From Atlantibacter sp. RC6 (GTDB lineage Bacteria; Pseudomonadota; Gammaproteobacteria; Enterobacterales; Enterobacteriaceae): DNA of 64,000 nucleotides. Below the pieces are notes generated by a model. The model was not told the origin of the DNA. It made no database searches and saw only the letters and a list, made by a program, of their open reading frames with translations. Below, piece after piece: positions 25,345-34,520 of this stretch. Where the stretch lies: the NCBI RefSeq assembly GCF_014193285.1, contig NZ_JACHZE010000004.1, positions 248,001 through 312,000 on the forward strand, in the 5' to 3' direction. Each line of letters starts with the position of its first letter. Positions within the stretch are counted from its first letter, which is position 1. Both the position numbers and the translations under genes were made by a program.

Positions 25345-26067
25345 ATGGACATCCAAAATTTATTCCGTGATATTAAATTCACCCGAACCGAATTACTGGT
25401 ACTGAATTACATTCAGGATAACCCTGAGTTATGTCTGAAAGAGGGGGTGCGCAGCGTTGCAGAAAAATGTTACAGCAACCCTTCCACTCTCGTCCGGCTG
25501 GCTAAAAAACTAAAATTTAGCGGCTGGCTGGAAATGGTTTATTTCATCAAATTCAATATTACAATGCCGCGACGGGATGTTACTAATGATGTCGATTTTA
25601 TGAACATACAACCCGCCGAATCCCTTGATACCCTGCTCCAGAGCCTGAGCCACGAAAAAATCCTCATTCACGGCAGCGGATTTTCTCAGCTTATCGCCCA
25701 GTATATTTATAATAAATTTCTGGTCACCGGCGTGAATGCCAGCCTGGCGCTGTGGCCCGATTATGAAATTCTCGAACAAAAGACCACCGCCAAATTCGAT
25801 TCCATCTGGATAATATCCAAATCCGGACGCAGCAGCTCGGCGTTAAACTGGCTTAAAGCCCTGGAGAATAAAAATATCAATATCGTCTGCTTTACCGGGG
25901 ATTATCAAAGCCCGCTGGCGACTCAGGCAAATACCGCGTTTATTATCCACGACCCGCAAAAGTATGATGATGATATTTACTGGTCCAATCCGTTTTTCGG
26001 CTACTGTATTTTAGGCTTTGAGCATCTGCTGAAGCTGTGGTTTAACCAAAAAACGAAAGGGGCGTAA
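25345..26067 (+). CDS. RpiR/MurR-family transcriptional regulator
   Basis: The 240-residue protein has an N-terminal RpiR-type helix-turn-helix (about 1-77, with VRSVAEKCYSNPSTLVRLAKKL). A C-terminal SIS sugar-phosphate-binding domain lies at about 100-230 (LIHGSGFSQLIAQYI and SKSGRSSSALNWL). Members bind a phosphosugar and repress or activate nearby catabolic genes. The divergent transporter and the convergent GH4/PTS genes are the likely targets. The ending AAAGGGGCGTAACGCCCCTTT is a hairpin shared with the GH4 gene end. Confidence 0.88.
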   Translation: MDIQNLFRDIKFTRTELLVLNYIQDNPELCLKEGVRSVAEKCYSNPSTLVRLAKKLKFSGWLEMVYFIKFNITMPRRDVTNDVDFMNIQPAESLDTLLQSLSHEKILIHGSGFSQLIAQYIYNKFLVTGVNASLALWPDYEILEQKTTAKFDSIWIISKSGRSSSALNWLKALENKNINIVCFTGDYQSPLATQANTAFIIHDPQKYDDDIYWSNPFFGYCILGFEHLLKLWFNQKTKGA

Positions 26068-26080
26068 CGCCCCTTTATTC

Positions 26081-27451
26081 TCAGGCCTTGTTCGGTTCAT
26101 CGATGTAGGCATGAACCAGCTTTTCCGCCAGGCTCCATGAGCCGATCAGCGGATGCGCCATCAACGCCCGCACCGCCAGGCTACGGTCACCGGTAAGAAT
26201 CGCCTCCACGCCCAGCCGCTCGTACTCTTTCACACAGGCAATCATGTTCTTCTGCGCCTGCGGTACATAAGCTGGCGTGACCGGCTTCAACCCGTCTTTG
26301 CTCAGGTCGCAGCTGATCTCAATCACATCGTCCGGGCGCAGGAAATCCAGGGTACCGTTATTGGGGATCGACACCACAATGCGTTTGGTTTCTTTACTGT
26401 TGACCGCTTCAAGAATGTCCAGCGCCACGCCCGCATAGCCGCCGGTGTCCGGCTCTTCGATAAACTGTTGCAGCGTTAGGGGCTCCCTGGTGTGGAATTT
26501 CTCCTGCTGCGATTCATTCTGCATGTAGCTGTTTTCACGGCGCAAATAGTGCTTCATCCACACGCTAAAGGCGCGTTGCGGCTCGGCTTTAACATCAATA
26601 CCCGACAGCTCTTCACGCATTTCGCGGTTGATGCGGGCGATCTGCTCGCCGCGCGTCTCGCCGGATGCCTGAATGGCCGCCAGCGCTTCTTCTTTGTAGT
26701 AATAGTAATAAAGGTACTCGTTCAGTAGCTGGTTGTCGCACAGGCGTACCAGCTCCGGCGAGAAATATTGCATCGCGGTACGGGCATACAGTTCCGGCAT
26801 ATTGACCAGTTTTTCCGTCACCGACTCGCCGTTTACCGTGATGTTGGTAAACCAGGAGAAATGGTTCAGGCCGTAGCACTCCACGCGCAGATCGCGCTCT
26901 TCACAGCCCAGCAGGGCGGGTAACTCGCGGATCAGCTCTGAAGGTGCATCGCAAATGCCGTAAACGCGGCGCGTAAAGCCGGACTTCACAATCGCTTCCG
27001 TCACCAGCCCTGACGGGTTGGTAAAGTTAAACAGGATCGCATCGCTGGCCGCATGTTGTTCAATCAGACGGCAGTATTCCAGAATGGCGGGCACCGAGCG
27101 TAATGCCATGGCGAAGCCGCCTGCGCCAGTGGTTTCCTGACCGAGGGTATTAAAATTCAGCGCGATGCGCTCGTCGCGAATGCGGCTTTCATCACCGCCG
27201 ACGCGCAAGGTGGTGATGATGTAATTGGCGTCTTTCAGCGCCACCAGCGGATCGCGCGTCAGTTTGAAATCAATGTCCGGGCGAATGGTGGTAAACACAT
27301 AGCGCGCCAGTTCGCCGAACAGCGCCAGGTTCTGTTCAGAGCTGTCCAGGAAAACGACTTCTTTAAGATTGATGCGATGGGCATTGTATGCCAGTGATTT
27401 GGCCAGAAATGCCGAGCGAACACCGCCGCCACCTAATACTGCTAATTTCAT
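26081..27451 (-). CDS. glycoside hydrolase family 4, 6-phospho-glucosidase
   Basis: GH4 enzymes cleave phosphorylated disaccharides by an NAD+- and metal-dependent redox mechanism. The 456-residue protein has the dinucleotide loop VLGGGGVRSA (residues 5-14), the NFTNPSG motif (142-148), the metal-binding Cys167 in GICDAP and His197 in GLNHFSW. Its start overlaps the end of the PTS gene by 4 bp, so the two are coupled. The pair resembles Klebsiella aglA/aglB, which use alpha-glucosides, but alpha or beta specificity is not settled by what can be seen. Confidence 0.83.
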   Translation of the reverse strand: MKLAVLGGGGVRSAFLAKSLAYNAHRINLKEVVFLDSSEQNLALFGELARYVFTTIRPDIDFKLTRDPLVALKDANYIITTLRVGGDESRIRDERIALNFNTLGQETTGAGGFAMALRSVPAILEYCRLIEQHAASDAILFNFTNPSGLVTEAIVKSGFTRRVYGICDAPSELIRELPALLGCEERDLRVECYGLNHFSWFTNITVNGESVTEKLVNMPELYARTAMQYFSPELVRLCDNQLLNEYLYYYYYKEEALAAIQASGETRGEQIARINREMREELSGIDVKAEPQRAFSVWMKHYLRRENSYMQNESQQEKFHTREPLTLQQFIEEPDTGGYAGVALDILEAVNSKETKRIVVSIPNNGTLDFLRPDDVIEISCDLSKDGLKPVTPAYVPQAQKNMIACVKEYERLGVEAILTGDRSLAVRALMAHPLIGSWSLAEKLVHAYIDEPNKA

Positions 27452-29028
27452 ACGTTACTCCCGGTTGGTGTTTGCGCGAGCCAGACGTCCACTCGTGAGC
27501 GGATCTGCCCTACTCTCACGCCATAAATTACCTGTACTTCATTACTATTTCGCACTACGCCGTTAGCCCCGGTTGATTTAAGGATGGCGTCATTAACCTG
27601 CGTTAAATCTTTTACCGCTACGCGCAAGCGGGTAAAGCAGTTGTCAACCGACAGAATATTTTCCCGGCCTCCGAGGCCTTTAATGATTTCATCGGTCACG
27701 TCTTTATTTTTTTGCTTATTTTTCGCCTGGTAATCTTGCTTGCTGTACAACTTCACTTCATCGTCATCTTCGCGGCCCGGTGTTTTCAGATTCAGTTTCA
27801 CCACCAGGGTGCGGAATATCACATAATAGGCGGCGAATTGCCCAATACCGATCACGATATATAACGGCCAGCGGGTTAATGCCACCGGCAACGGTAGGTT
27901 ATAGATCACAAACTCAATTAACCCGGACGCACCCCAGGGGCGTACGCTGAACAAATCGCAAATTGCCTGGGACGCCGCCGTTAATGTGGCGTGGATCACC
28001 CACAACAGCGGAGAAACAAACAGGAAGGTAAACTCAATCGGCTCGGTAATACCGGTTAAAATAGAAGTAATGATCGCCGGTAATAATATGGCCTTCGCCA
28101 TCTGTTTTTTCGCCGGGCTGGCAGTGTGATAGAACGCCAGCGCCGCACCGGATAAGCCAAAGATGGTGGTCATGCCCTGCTGAGAAAAGCGCAACGCATC
28201 GTTCATCAGCGGCGTTAAATCCGGGTGGCGCATATAGGCGAGGAAAATCGCCTGGGTGCCGGATACCGTCTGTCCATCCACCGTTAACGTGCCGCCAATC
28301 TGGGTTAACTGGAACGGTGACCAGACAAAATGATGCAGGCCGGTCGGGATAAGGAATTTTTCAAAGAAGCCGTAGACGAATACGCCCGCCACGCCGGCGT
28401 TTTTCATAAAGCCGGTCAGCGCGGTAATGCCGTGGGTCATCACTGGCCAGATAGTGGTAAAGGCGATAGCATAAAGCAACACCACCGGCGTCATGGCAAT
28501 CAGGGTTAATTTCGCCCCGCCATACATGGAAAGCGCGCCGGGTAATTCAATCTGCGACACGTTATTGTGAACCCACGCAAGCGTGCAGCCCAGAATAATA
28601 CCGAGGAAGACCCCCATATCCACTACCACAAAACCCAACAATCGCGTTTGTCCGGTGCCGTAATATTCGCCGTTGATGGTTTGTGCAACCTGATGGGTTA
28701 ATTCCAGCCAGGAATGATTAGCGCCCAAAAACATAATAAAACACATCACCGCCACCAGGGCGACTTCGGTTTTTTTATCTTTGGCGAGGCCGTAGCTAAT
28801 CCCCACGCAAAATAATAAACCTAAATTTCCAAACAGCGGCCAGAAGGTATCCCCCAGCAGCTGGCCGATATTATGAATAACACTGTTTTCAGGGATCAGA
28901 GAGGGATTGGTTAATACCGAACTGAGTGCCAGAATTAAACCGATTACCGGTAAAAATAATACTGCGCCGATCATCGCTCTGGAAAACTTTTGCATATTTT
29001 CCACGGTGCGTTGCCGAATTTCAGACAT
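27448..29028 (-). CDS. PTS EIICB, glucose/maltose-alpha-glucoside type
   Basis: The 526-residue protein imports and phosphorylates a glucoside. An EIIC membrane domain (about 15-420) has the GITEPIEFTFLFVSPLLWVIH signature. A C-terminal EIIB domain (about 445-526) carries the phosphorylated Cys464 in DNCFTRLRV. There is no EIIA domain, so a separate EIIA (such as Crr) must supply phosphate. It is the first gene of a two-gene operon with the GH4 enzyme. MalX-like and AglA-like proteins are the nearest types. Confidence 0.87.
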   Translation of the reverse strand: MSEIRQRTVENMQKFSRAMIGAVLFLPVIGLILALSSVLTNPSLIPENSVIHNIGQLLGDTFWPLFGNLGLLFCVGISYGLAKDKKTEVALVAVMCFIMFLGANHSWLELTHQVAQTINGEYYGTGQTRLLGFVVVDMGVFLGIILGCTLAWVHNNVSQIELPGALSMYGGAKLTLIAMTPVVLLYAIAFTTIWPVMTHGITALTGFMKNAGVAGVFVYGFFEKFLIPTGLHHFVWSPFQLTQIGGTLTVDGQTVSGTQAIFLAYMRHPDLTPLMNDALRFSQQGMTTIFGLSGAALAFYHTASPAKKQMAKAILLPAIITSILTGITEPIEFTFLFVSPLLWVIHATLTAASQAICDLFSVRPWGASGLIEFVIYNLPLPVALTRWPLYIVIGIGQFAAYYVIFRTLVVKLNLKTPGREDDDEVKLYSKQDYQAKNKQKNKDVTDEIIKGLGGRENILSVDNCFTRLRVAVKDLTQVNDAILKSTGANGVVRNSNEVQVIYGVRVGQIRSRVDVWLAQTPTGSNV

Positions 29029-29179
29029 GGGATGTCCTTACGCTTTTGTTAGGGGTGAGGTGCGTTTTTTTATTACTTCCAGTGAGAAAGTTATAACAAG
29101 CGGGGCGCGGGAATGAAACCTGTACCGGTTAAATAGGCACAAAGCGACAGAAAATGCACACCAGTTTCGTGACCGGGGC

Positions 29180-29217
29180 AAAAAAAAGCTTCCTCACGCG
29201 TGTTGCATGAGGAAGCG
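29180..29217 (-). terminator. yiaF terminator
   Basis: The stem GCTTCCTCA/TGAGGAAGC (29188-29196 and 29208-29216) is followed on the minus strand by seven T residues. It lies 7 bp after the yiaF stop. Confidence 0.9.
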
Positions 29218-29223
29218 GGGGGA

Positions 29224-29934
29224 TTACTGCAGCGAGTTAACTACGGCGGAATAGGCCTGGTTAAACGCCTGATGCTGCGCAGCCAGCGGTCCAATCAGCT
29301 GGTTGTACTGGCTTGCCTGCTGCGATGTTGGGAACTGGATCCCGTTAGCCACAAAGCTCACCTGAGTACCCTGCTGGCCAATGAAATCGCCCACCTGCAC
29401 CAGTTGCTGGGTAAAGGTCTGGGCCGCCGGGATCAGCGGTTGCAGCGCATTCGCCGGATTAGTCACGACTTTTTCATAAACTTTATCGTAAACCGATTTT
29501 AAATCATCCGCTTGCTTCAAAGACGCTTTAGAGCTATCAGCCTGCATCTTCGCATTCTGCAACTGCTGGCTCAGCACGCCCAGCGAGCCGTTAGCCTGGC
29601 GCAGCGGGTTGCTTTGCGTCATATAATCCTGCGGAACGCGGATGGCGTTAACGCTATCGACCACCGGACGAATACCGGCATCCATAGCCTGATTAACCTG
29701 TTGGGAATAGCCATAAATAATGGCGTAATCAGAGACAAACGGCCCGAATTGCTTTTTCTGATCCGCCGTCAGCGTCGGCAAACGCTCGCCGCTGCGCATC
29801 ACCGTGTTTTGCAGAAAATCGATAAACGCTTTGCGTTGATCGCCCTCTTTATCGAAGCAACCACTCAGGCTGACCACCATCAGTAACGCCGCCAAAGGCG
29901 CAAACCAGCGAGAGCAGGACTTACCTGTCGCCAT
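29224..29934 (-). CDS. yiaF: DUF3053 lipoprotein YiaF
   Basis: The 236-residue protein is a predicted lipoprotein with lipobox SLSGC (Cys26), and a DUF3053 domain fills the rest. The first 70 residues are almost identical to E. coli YiaF and the length is equal. The function is not known. The conserved neighbours yiaF and yiaG are pulled apart here by the guanidine operon. Confidence 0.94.
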   Translation of the reverse strand: MATGKSCSRWFAPLAALLMVVSLSGCFDKEGDQRKAFIDFLQNTVMRSGERLPTLTADQKKQFGPFVSDYAIIYGYSQQVNQAMDAGIRPVVDSVNAIRVPQDYMTQSNPLRQANGSLGVLSQQLQNAKMQADSSKASLKQADDLKSVYDKVYEKVVTNPANALQPLIPAAQTFTQQLVQVGDFIGQQGTQVSFVANGIQFPTSQQASQYNQLIGPLAAQHQAFNQAYSAVVNSLQ

Positions 29935-30249
29935 CTTTAAACTCCTTCACCCAAAAATACGCACACGACAACCCGTATGCCTTCAACGTTGACAAGGATA
30001 GTGCAGTCACGCCCTGCATGATACCCCCATAACACAAACTCTTGATCCGTTGCTTCATGACGGTGCGCCGTCTGAACCCGCATTGCACCGCTATGACGCA
30101 GCGGTTTTTTCGCCGTCGGCAGCGACAAACCACGCAGCCTATTGTACTGCAACAGTTTTTTAACGAATTACCGAAACTGGCATTCATCTTGCTCTGATAA
30201 CTCTGCAGGGGGGACAGGCGGTACGCCGCCGTCGCCTGACAATCTGGAA
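29935..30249. other. intergenic region before the guanidine riboswitch
   Basis: This stretch must hold the yiaF promoter (minus) and the promoter of the riboswitch transcript (plus). A short inverted repeat GACGGTGCGCCGTC is seen at 30059-30072. I see no convincing small gene and no clear consensus promoter. Confidence 0.4.
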
Positions 30250-30345
30250 ATGGATCGCTAGGGTTCCGGTCGCAAGACGCTGGTCCGAGAGCGATCGACC
30301 GCCCTCTGGCGGTTACACGGCGGGACAAAAGCCCGGGAGGATACG
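30250..30345 (+). promoter_or_regulatory. guanidine-I (ykkC) riboswitch aptamer
   Basis: The three conserved blocks of the class I guanidine aptamer occur in order. They are CTAGGGTTCCG (30258-30268), CTGGTCCGAGAG (30280-30291) and, after a variable stem CCGCC-CTCT-GGCGG, the block ACACGG then GGGACAAAAGCCCGGGAG (30315-30338). This RNA binds free guanidinium and turns expression on. The aptamer end GGAGG (30336-30340) can instead pair with CCTCC (30360-30364) around a second stem CGCGA/TCGCG. That gives a hairpin that could serve as the expression platform in front of the ABC-transporter gene. The platform is inference. Confidence 0.93.
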
Positions 30346-30395
30346 CGACTGGTTCGCGCCCTCCTGCTTATTCCGTCAACGTCAGAGGAACCATC

Positions 30396-31451
30396 ATGTT
30401 TAAAGCCTGCCACAAAGCCATTCTGCTCGCCGCGCTGGTCCTGTTTAGCGCCACCGCCGTCGCGGCGAAACCCGCCTTCAAACTCTGCTGGTCGATTTAT
30501 GCCGGATGGATGCCCTGGGATTACGCCCAACAGAGCGGCATCATCAAAAAATGGGCCGATAAATACAACATTGATATCCAGTTTGTGCAGGTTAACGACT
30601 ATATCGAATCCGTAAACCAGTATACCGCCGGCGGCTTTGACGGCTGCACCATGACTAACATGGATGCGCTGACCCTGCCCGCCAGCGGCGGCGTGGATTC
30701 CACGGCGCTGATTATCGGCGACTATTCTAACGGCAATGATGGCATCCTGACCAAATCCGCCGACAGCGTCGCGGCGCTGAAAGGCCAGCCGGTGAATCTG
30801 GTGGAGCTTTCCGTTTCCCACTATCTGCTGGCGCGGGCGCTGGAAAACGCGGGCCTGAGCGAGAAAGACATCAAAGTAGTGAACACGGCGGATGCGGATC
30901 TGGTGTCGGCTTTCACCACGCCAGACGTCAAAACCATCGTCACCTGGAACCCACTGCTGGCTGAAGCACAAAAACAGCCGGGCGCGAAAACGCTGTTCAC
31001 CTCGGCGCAAATCCCCGGCGAAATCCTCGATCTGCTGGTGGTAAATACCGTCACCCTGAAAAAACATCCTGAACTGGGCAAAGCGCTGACTGGCGCGTGG
31101 TTTGAAACCCTGAAAACCATGCAGGGCGACGGCGAAACCGCCAAAGCGGCACGCACTCAGATGGGGGAAGCGGCGGGCACCAACCTGGCGGGTTTCGACG
31201 CACAACTGGCCGCCACGCACCTGTTCACCACGCCACAGCTGGCGCTGGCCTTCACCAGCAGCCCGCAGCTGAAAACCACCATGCAGAAAGTCGCGGAATT
31301 CTCTTTTAACCACGGTTTGCTGGGCGAAGCCGCCCCATCCGCCGACGTGGTGGGCATTGAAACGCCTGCGGGCGTCTGGGGCGACAGCCAGAACGTCAAA
31401 TTACGTTTTAGCGACGAGTTTGTCCGCCTCGCGGCTAACAACCAACTGTAA
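30396..31451 (+). CDS. ABC transporter substrate-binding protein (guanidine operon)
   Basis: The 351-residue periplasmic protein has a signal peptide cleaved near AVAA-KPAF (residue 23-24). It belongs to the NitT/TauT-type binding proteins often called urea-carboxylase-associated. It is the first gene after the guanidine-I riboswitch, with an AGAGGA site. Homologues in this setting are thought to bind guanidine-related or urea-related compounds, but the ligand is not proven by sequence. Confidence 0.85.
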   Translation: MFKACHKAILLAALVLFSATAVAAKPAFKLCWSIYAGWMPWDYAQQSGIIKKWADKYNIDIQFVQVNDYIESVNQYTAGGFDGCTMTNMDALTLPASGGVDSTALIIGDYSNGNDGILTKSADSVAALKGQPVNLVELSVSHYLLARALENAGLSEKDIKVVNTADADLVSAFTTPDVKTIVTWNPLLAEAQKQPGAKTLFTSAQIPGEILDLLVVNTVTLKKHPELGKALTGAWFETLKTMQGDGETAKAARTQMGEAAGTNLAGFDAQLAATHLFTTPQLALAFTSSPQLKTTMQKVAEFSFNHGLLGEAAPSADVVGIETPAGVWGDSQNVKLRFSDEFVRLAANNQL

Positions 31452-31465
31452 TCACGGAGGCGTCC

Positions 31466-32278
31466 ATGCGCAAAATGATCAACTTTCAACCGCAGCCGAT
31501 GAGCCGGGTGCTGCTGGGCGCCCTTCCACTCCTGGCGATGCTGTTTGTCTACCTGATCGCCTCCGATGCGCGGCTGGCGGCTAACAGCGCCGATAAACTG
31601 CTGCCCGGTTTTGATGCCATGTTCAGCGCGATTGACCGGATGGCGTTTACGCCCAGCCCGCGCACCGGGGAGTACCTGCTGTGGGCCGACACCGCCGCCA
31701 GCCTGCTGCGTCTGCTGAGCGGCGCGGTGCTCAGCGCAATTATCGCGCTGGCCTTTGGCCTGTTTTGCGGCGCATTGCCTGCAGTACGCGCTTTTTTATC
31801 ACCGCTGATCACCACGCTGGCGCTGATCCCGCCACTGGCCATTCTGCCGATTTTGTTTATCTGTTTCGGCCTCGGCGAAGTGTCGAAAGTGGTGCTGATC
31901 GTGATTGGCATTACGCCGTTTATCATCCGCGATTTACAGCTGCAGGCGATGGCGATCCCCCATGAGCAACTGATCAAAGCCCAGACGCTGGGCGGACACA
32001 GCGGACAAATCCTGTGGCGGGTGTTTCTGCCGCAGCTGATGCCGCGCCTGATTGATGCCGTGCGCCTGTCGCTGTGCTCGGCGTGGCTGTTTTTGATTGC
32101 TGCGGAAGCCATCGCCGCGACCGAAGGGCTGGGCTACCGCATCTTCCTGATGCGCCGTTACATGGCGATGGACGTGATTTTGCCCTACGTCGCCTGGATC
32201 ACCCTGCTCGCCTTCGCCCTCGATTTGCTGCTGCGAGTCGTGAACCGCCGTTGTTTCCCCTGGTACTACGCCCGCTGA
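31466..32278 (+). CDS. ABC transporter permease (guanidine operon)
   Basis: The 270-residue protein has about six membrane helices of the BinPDT (SsuC/TauC-like) type. The EAA-loop equivalent lies near residues 160-185 (QAMAIPHEQLIKAQTLGGHS). It begins 14 bp after the binding-protein gene behind CGGAGG and is 9 bp before the ATPase gene. It forms the membrane channel of the importer. Confidence 0.88.
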   Translation: MRKMINFQPQPMSRVLLGALPLLAMLFVYLIASDARLAANSADKLLPGFDAMFSAIDRMAFTPSPRTGEYLLWADTAASLLRLLSGAVLSAIIALAFGLFCGALPAVRAFLSPLITTLALIPPLAILPILFICFGLGEVSKVVLIVIGITPFIIRDLQLQAMAIPHEQLIKAQTLGGHSGQILWRVFLPQLMPRLIDAVRLSLCSAWLFLIAAEAIAATEGLGYRIFLMRRYMAMDVILPYVAWITLLAFALDLLLRVVNRRCFPWYYAR

Positions 32279-32287
32279 GGAGCTGCC

Positions 32288-33088
32288 ATGCCTTTATTAG
32301 AACTGAAAAACGTCGCAAAAGAGTACGACAGCCAGGTGGTGCTGGAGCGGCTGAACGTCAGCGTTGAAGAGGGGGAATTTATCACCATCGTCGGCGCGTC
32401 CGGCTGCGGTAAAACCACTTTTCTGAAAATGCTGCTCGGCACCGAATCGCCCTCCAAAGGGACCTTTTTGCTCGACGGTAAGCCGCTGGCTCAGGAGCCC
32501 GACGCCCAACGCGGCATTGTGTTCCAGCGCTACTCGGTATTCCCGCACCTGACGGTCATTGAAAACGTGATGCTGGCGGAAGAGTTCAGCCAGGCGCGAT
32601 GGCTGGGCCGCGTTTGGGGCCGCAAGCGCGCCGCGATCCGCGAGCAGGCGCGGGTGATGCTGAAACAAGTCGGCTTGCTGGGCGCCCAGGATAAATATCC
32701 GCATCAGCTTTCCGGCGGGATGCAGCAGCGCCTGGCGCTGGCGCAGGCCCTGATGAAACAGCCGCGCATCCTGCTGCTCGATGAGCCGTTTGGCGCGCTG
32801 GACCCCGGCATCCGCGCGGAAATGCACGTGCTGATCAGCTCACTGTGGGAGCGCCACAAGCTGACCATTTTTATGATCACCCACGATTTGAAAGAGGGGT
32901 TCTCGCTGGGCTCGCGGCTGTGGGTATTCGACAAAGTGCGCCACGACCCGCAGGCCCCCGAAGCGTATGGCGCGAGCATTACCTACGACATCCCATTAGA
33001 TCGCAAACCCGCGGGCAGCGTGACGCCGCTGTTCCCTGACGCGCTGTATCCCGTTACCGAACAGCCCGCCGCGCTGTTTGGTCATTAA
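32288..33088 (+). CDS. ABC transporter ATPase (guanidine operon)
   Basis: The 266-residue ATPase has Walker A GASGCGKTTF (residues 37-46), the ABC signature LSGGMQQRLALAQAL near 139 and Walker B ILLLDEPFGALD near 160. A histidine switch lies in FMITHDLKEGF. It is of the NitT/TauT group and completes the importer encoded by the two genes before it. Confidence 0.92.
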   Translation: MPLLELKNVAKEYDSQVVLERLNVSVEEGEFITIVGASGCGKTTFLKMLLGTESPSKGTFLLDGKPLAQEPDAQRGIVFQRYSVFPHLTVIENVMLAEEFSQARWLGRVWGRKRAAIREQARVMLKQVGLLGAQDKYPHQLSGGMQQRLALAQALMKQPRILLLDEPFGALDPGIRAEMHVLISSLWERHKLTIFMITHDLKEGFSLGSRLWVFDKVRHDPQAPEAYGASITYDIPLDRKPAGSVTPLFPDALYPVTEQPAALFGH

Positions 33089-33100
33089 CAAGGAGCCATG

Positions 33101-33817
33101 ATGAACGCATATCAAACTCAATTACCGGCGGGCAGCCACTGGTCGCTGATGATGCGCCAGGGCACCGCCCTGACCCTGACCGACCTGGCGGGCGGGGTCA
33201 ACGCAGGCGTGCTGTTTTACAACCCGGAAAACCTGCTGGAACGCTATAACGCCCCCGATACGCTGAAGTGCCAGCACACCTTTCGGCTGACGGCGGGCCA
33301 CTGCCTCTACTCCGATATGGGGCGGATTTTTTGCGGCATCGAACAGGACAGTTTCGGCTGGCATGAAACGGTCTGTGGTACCGCCAACGCGGCGCTGACC
33401 GAACGGCAGTTCGGCGCGAGCGATTACCAGCAGGCGCGTAACGATCGCCACCAGAACGGCTACGACAGCTTTCTGGTAGAGCTGGCGAAATACGGCCTTG
33501 GCAAACGCGATATGGCGGCCTGCCTGAACCTGTTCGCCCACGTCGCCGCTAACGATGACGGCAAGCTGGAGCTGGTGCGCCAGGGCGCAGCGGGCGCGAG
33601 CGTCACCCTGCGTTTCGCCATGGATACGCTGGTCGTTTTACACACCTGCCCGCATCCGCTGAGCAACGCGACGGCGTACCCGCGCCAGCCGCTGGGCATC
33701 CGCATCGACGGCGAGCGCAAACCCCTTCCCGCGCAGTGCCTCGAACGCGCGGAAAACCAGCGCGGGCTGTGCAACAACCATCTTTATCATCTCAGCGAAG
33801 GAGCCTGCTCATGCTGA
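33101..33817 (+). CDS. DUF1989 protein, carboxyguanidine deiminase subunit (UAAP2-type)
   Basis: The 238-residue protein is one of two paired DUF1989 (urea amidolyase-associated) proteins. In guanidine degradation these are reported to form carboxyguanidine deiminase (CgdAB), which turns carboxyguanidine into allophanate and ammonia. Visible stretches are [23 protein letters not shown] and [12 protein letters not shown]. The AGGAG site fits ATG 33101 better than ATG 33098. The 3' end overlaps the sister gene by 7 bp, which suggests a fixed subunit ratio. Confidence 0.82.
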   Translation: MNAYQTQLPAGSHWSLMMRQGTALTLTDLAGGVNAGVLFYNPENLLERYNAPDTLKCQHTFRLTAGHCLYSDMGRIFCGIEQDSFGWHETVCGTANAALTERQFGASDYQQARNDRHQNGYDSFLVELAKYGLGKRDMAACLNLFAHVAANDDGKLELVRQGAAGASVTLRFAMDTLVVLHTCPHPLSNATAYPRQPLGIRIDGERKPLPAQCLERAENQRGLCNNHLYHLSEGACSC

Positions 33818-34446
33818 CCGAAAGCGCGCGCAATCCGGCGGATGCGATCTATCGCGCCACCGTTAAGGCTGGGGATTACTGGCTGTATAACATCACCGAA
33901 GGGCAAACCCTGCGCATTACCGACCTGGAAGGCAACCAGGCGGCGGATACGCTGTTTTTCAATGCCGATGACATCGCGGAACGCTACAGCATGTCGGACA
34001 CGGTACGCGGCCAGGGCAATGTCTTTCTGACCACCGGCACGGTGCTGCGCTCCAGCGACGACCGCCCGATGCTGGAGATCGTCGCCGATACCTGTGGCCA
34101 CCACGATACCCTGGGCGGCGCCTGCGCCACCGAAAGCAATACCGTGCGTTACGATCTTGAAAAGCGCCATATGCACGCCTGCCGCGACTCGTGGATGCTG
34201 GCGATTGCCGAGCACCCGGCGTTCGGCCTGACGCGCCGCGATATCACCCACAACATCAATTTCTTTATGAACGTGCCGGTCACCCAGGACGGCGGGTTGT
34301 GCTTCGCCGATGGCATCTCCGCGCCGGGGAAATACGTTGAACTGGTCGCCAAAATGAACGTTCTGGTGCTGATCTCCAACTGTCCGCAACTCAACAACCC
34401 CTGCAACGGGTATAACCCGACCCCCATCGCCGTCACGGTGTGGTGA
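33811..34446 (+). CDS. DUF1989 protein, carboxyguanidine deiminase subunit (UAAP1-type)
   Basis: This 211-residue paralogue of the preceding gene carries the family motifs [17 protein letters not shown] (near residue 41), [14 protein letters not shown] (near 94), the [14 protein letters not shown] stretch (near 147) and [15 protein letters not shown] at the end. The conserved His and Cys residues in these motifs are probable metal or catalytic residues. It would form the heteromeric deiminase with the upstream protein and act on the product of the downstream carboxylase. Confidence 0.84.
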   Translation: MLTESARNPADAIYRATVKAGDYWLYNITEGQTLRITDLEGNQAADTLFFNADDIAERYSMSDTVRGQGNVFLTTGTVLRSSDDRPMLEIVADTCGHHDTLGGACATESNTVRYDLEKRHMHACRDSWMLAIAEHPAFGLTRRDITHNINFFMNVPVTQDGGLCFADGISAPGKYVELVAKMNVLVLISNCPQLNNPCNGYNPTPIAVTVW

Positions 34447-34520
34447 TCCGGCGCTGCGGGACGACCCGCAACACAGCGCGATGAATAACGCAGGACGACC
34501 TGCCCGCCGGAGAGCCGGTT

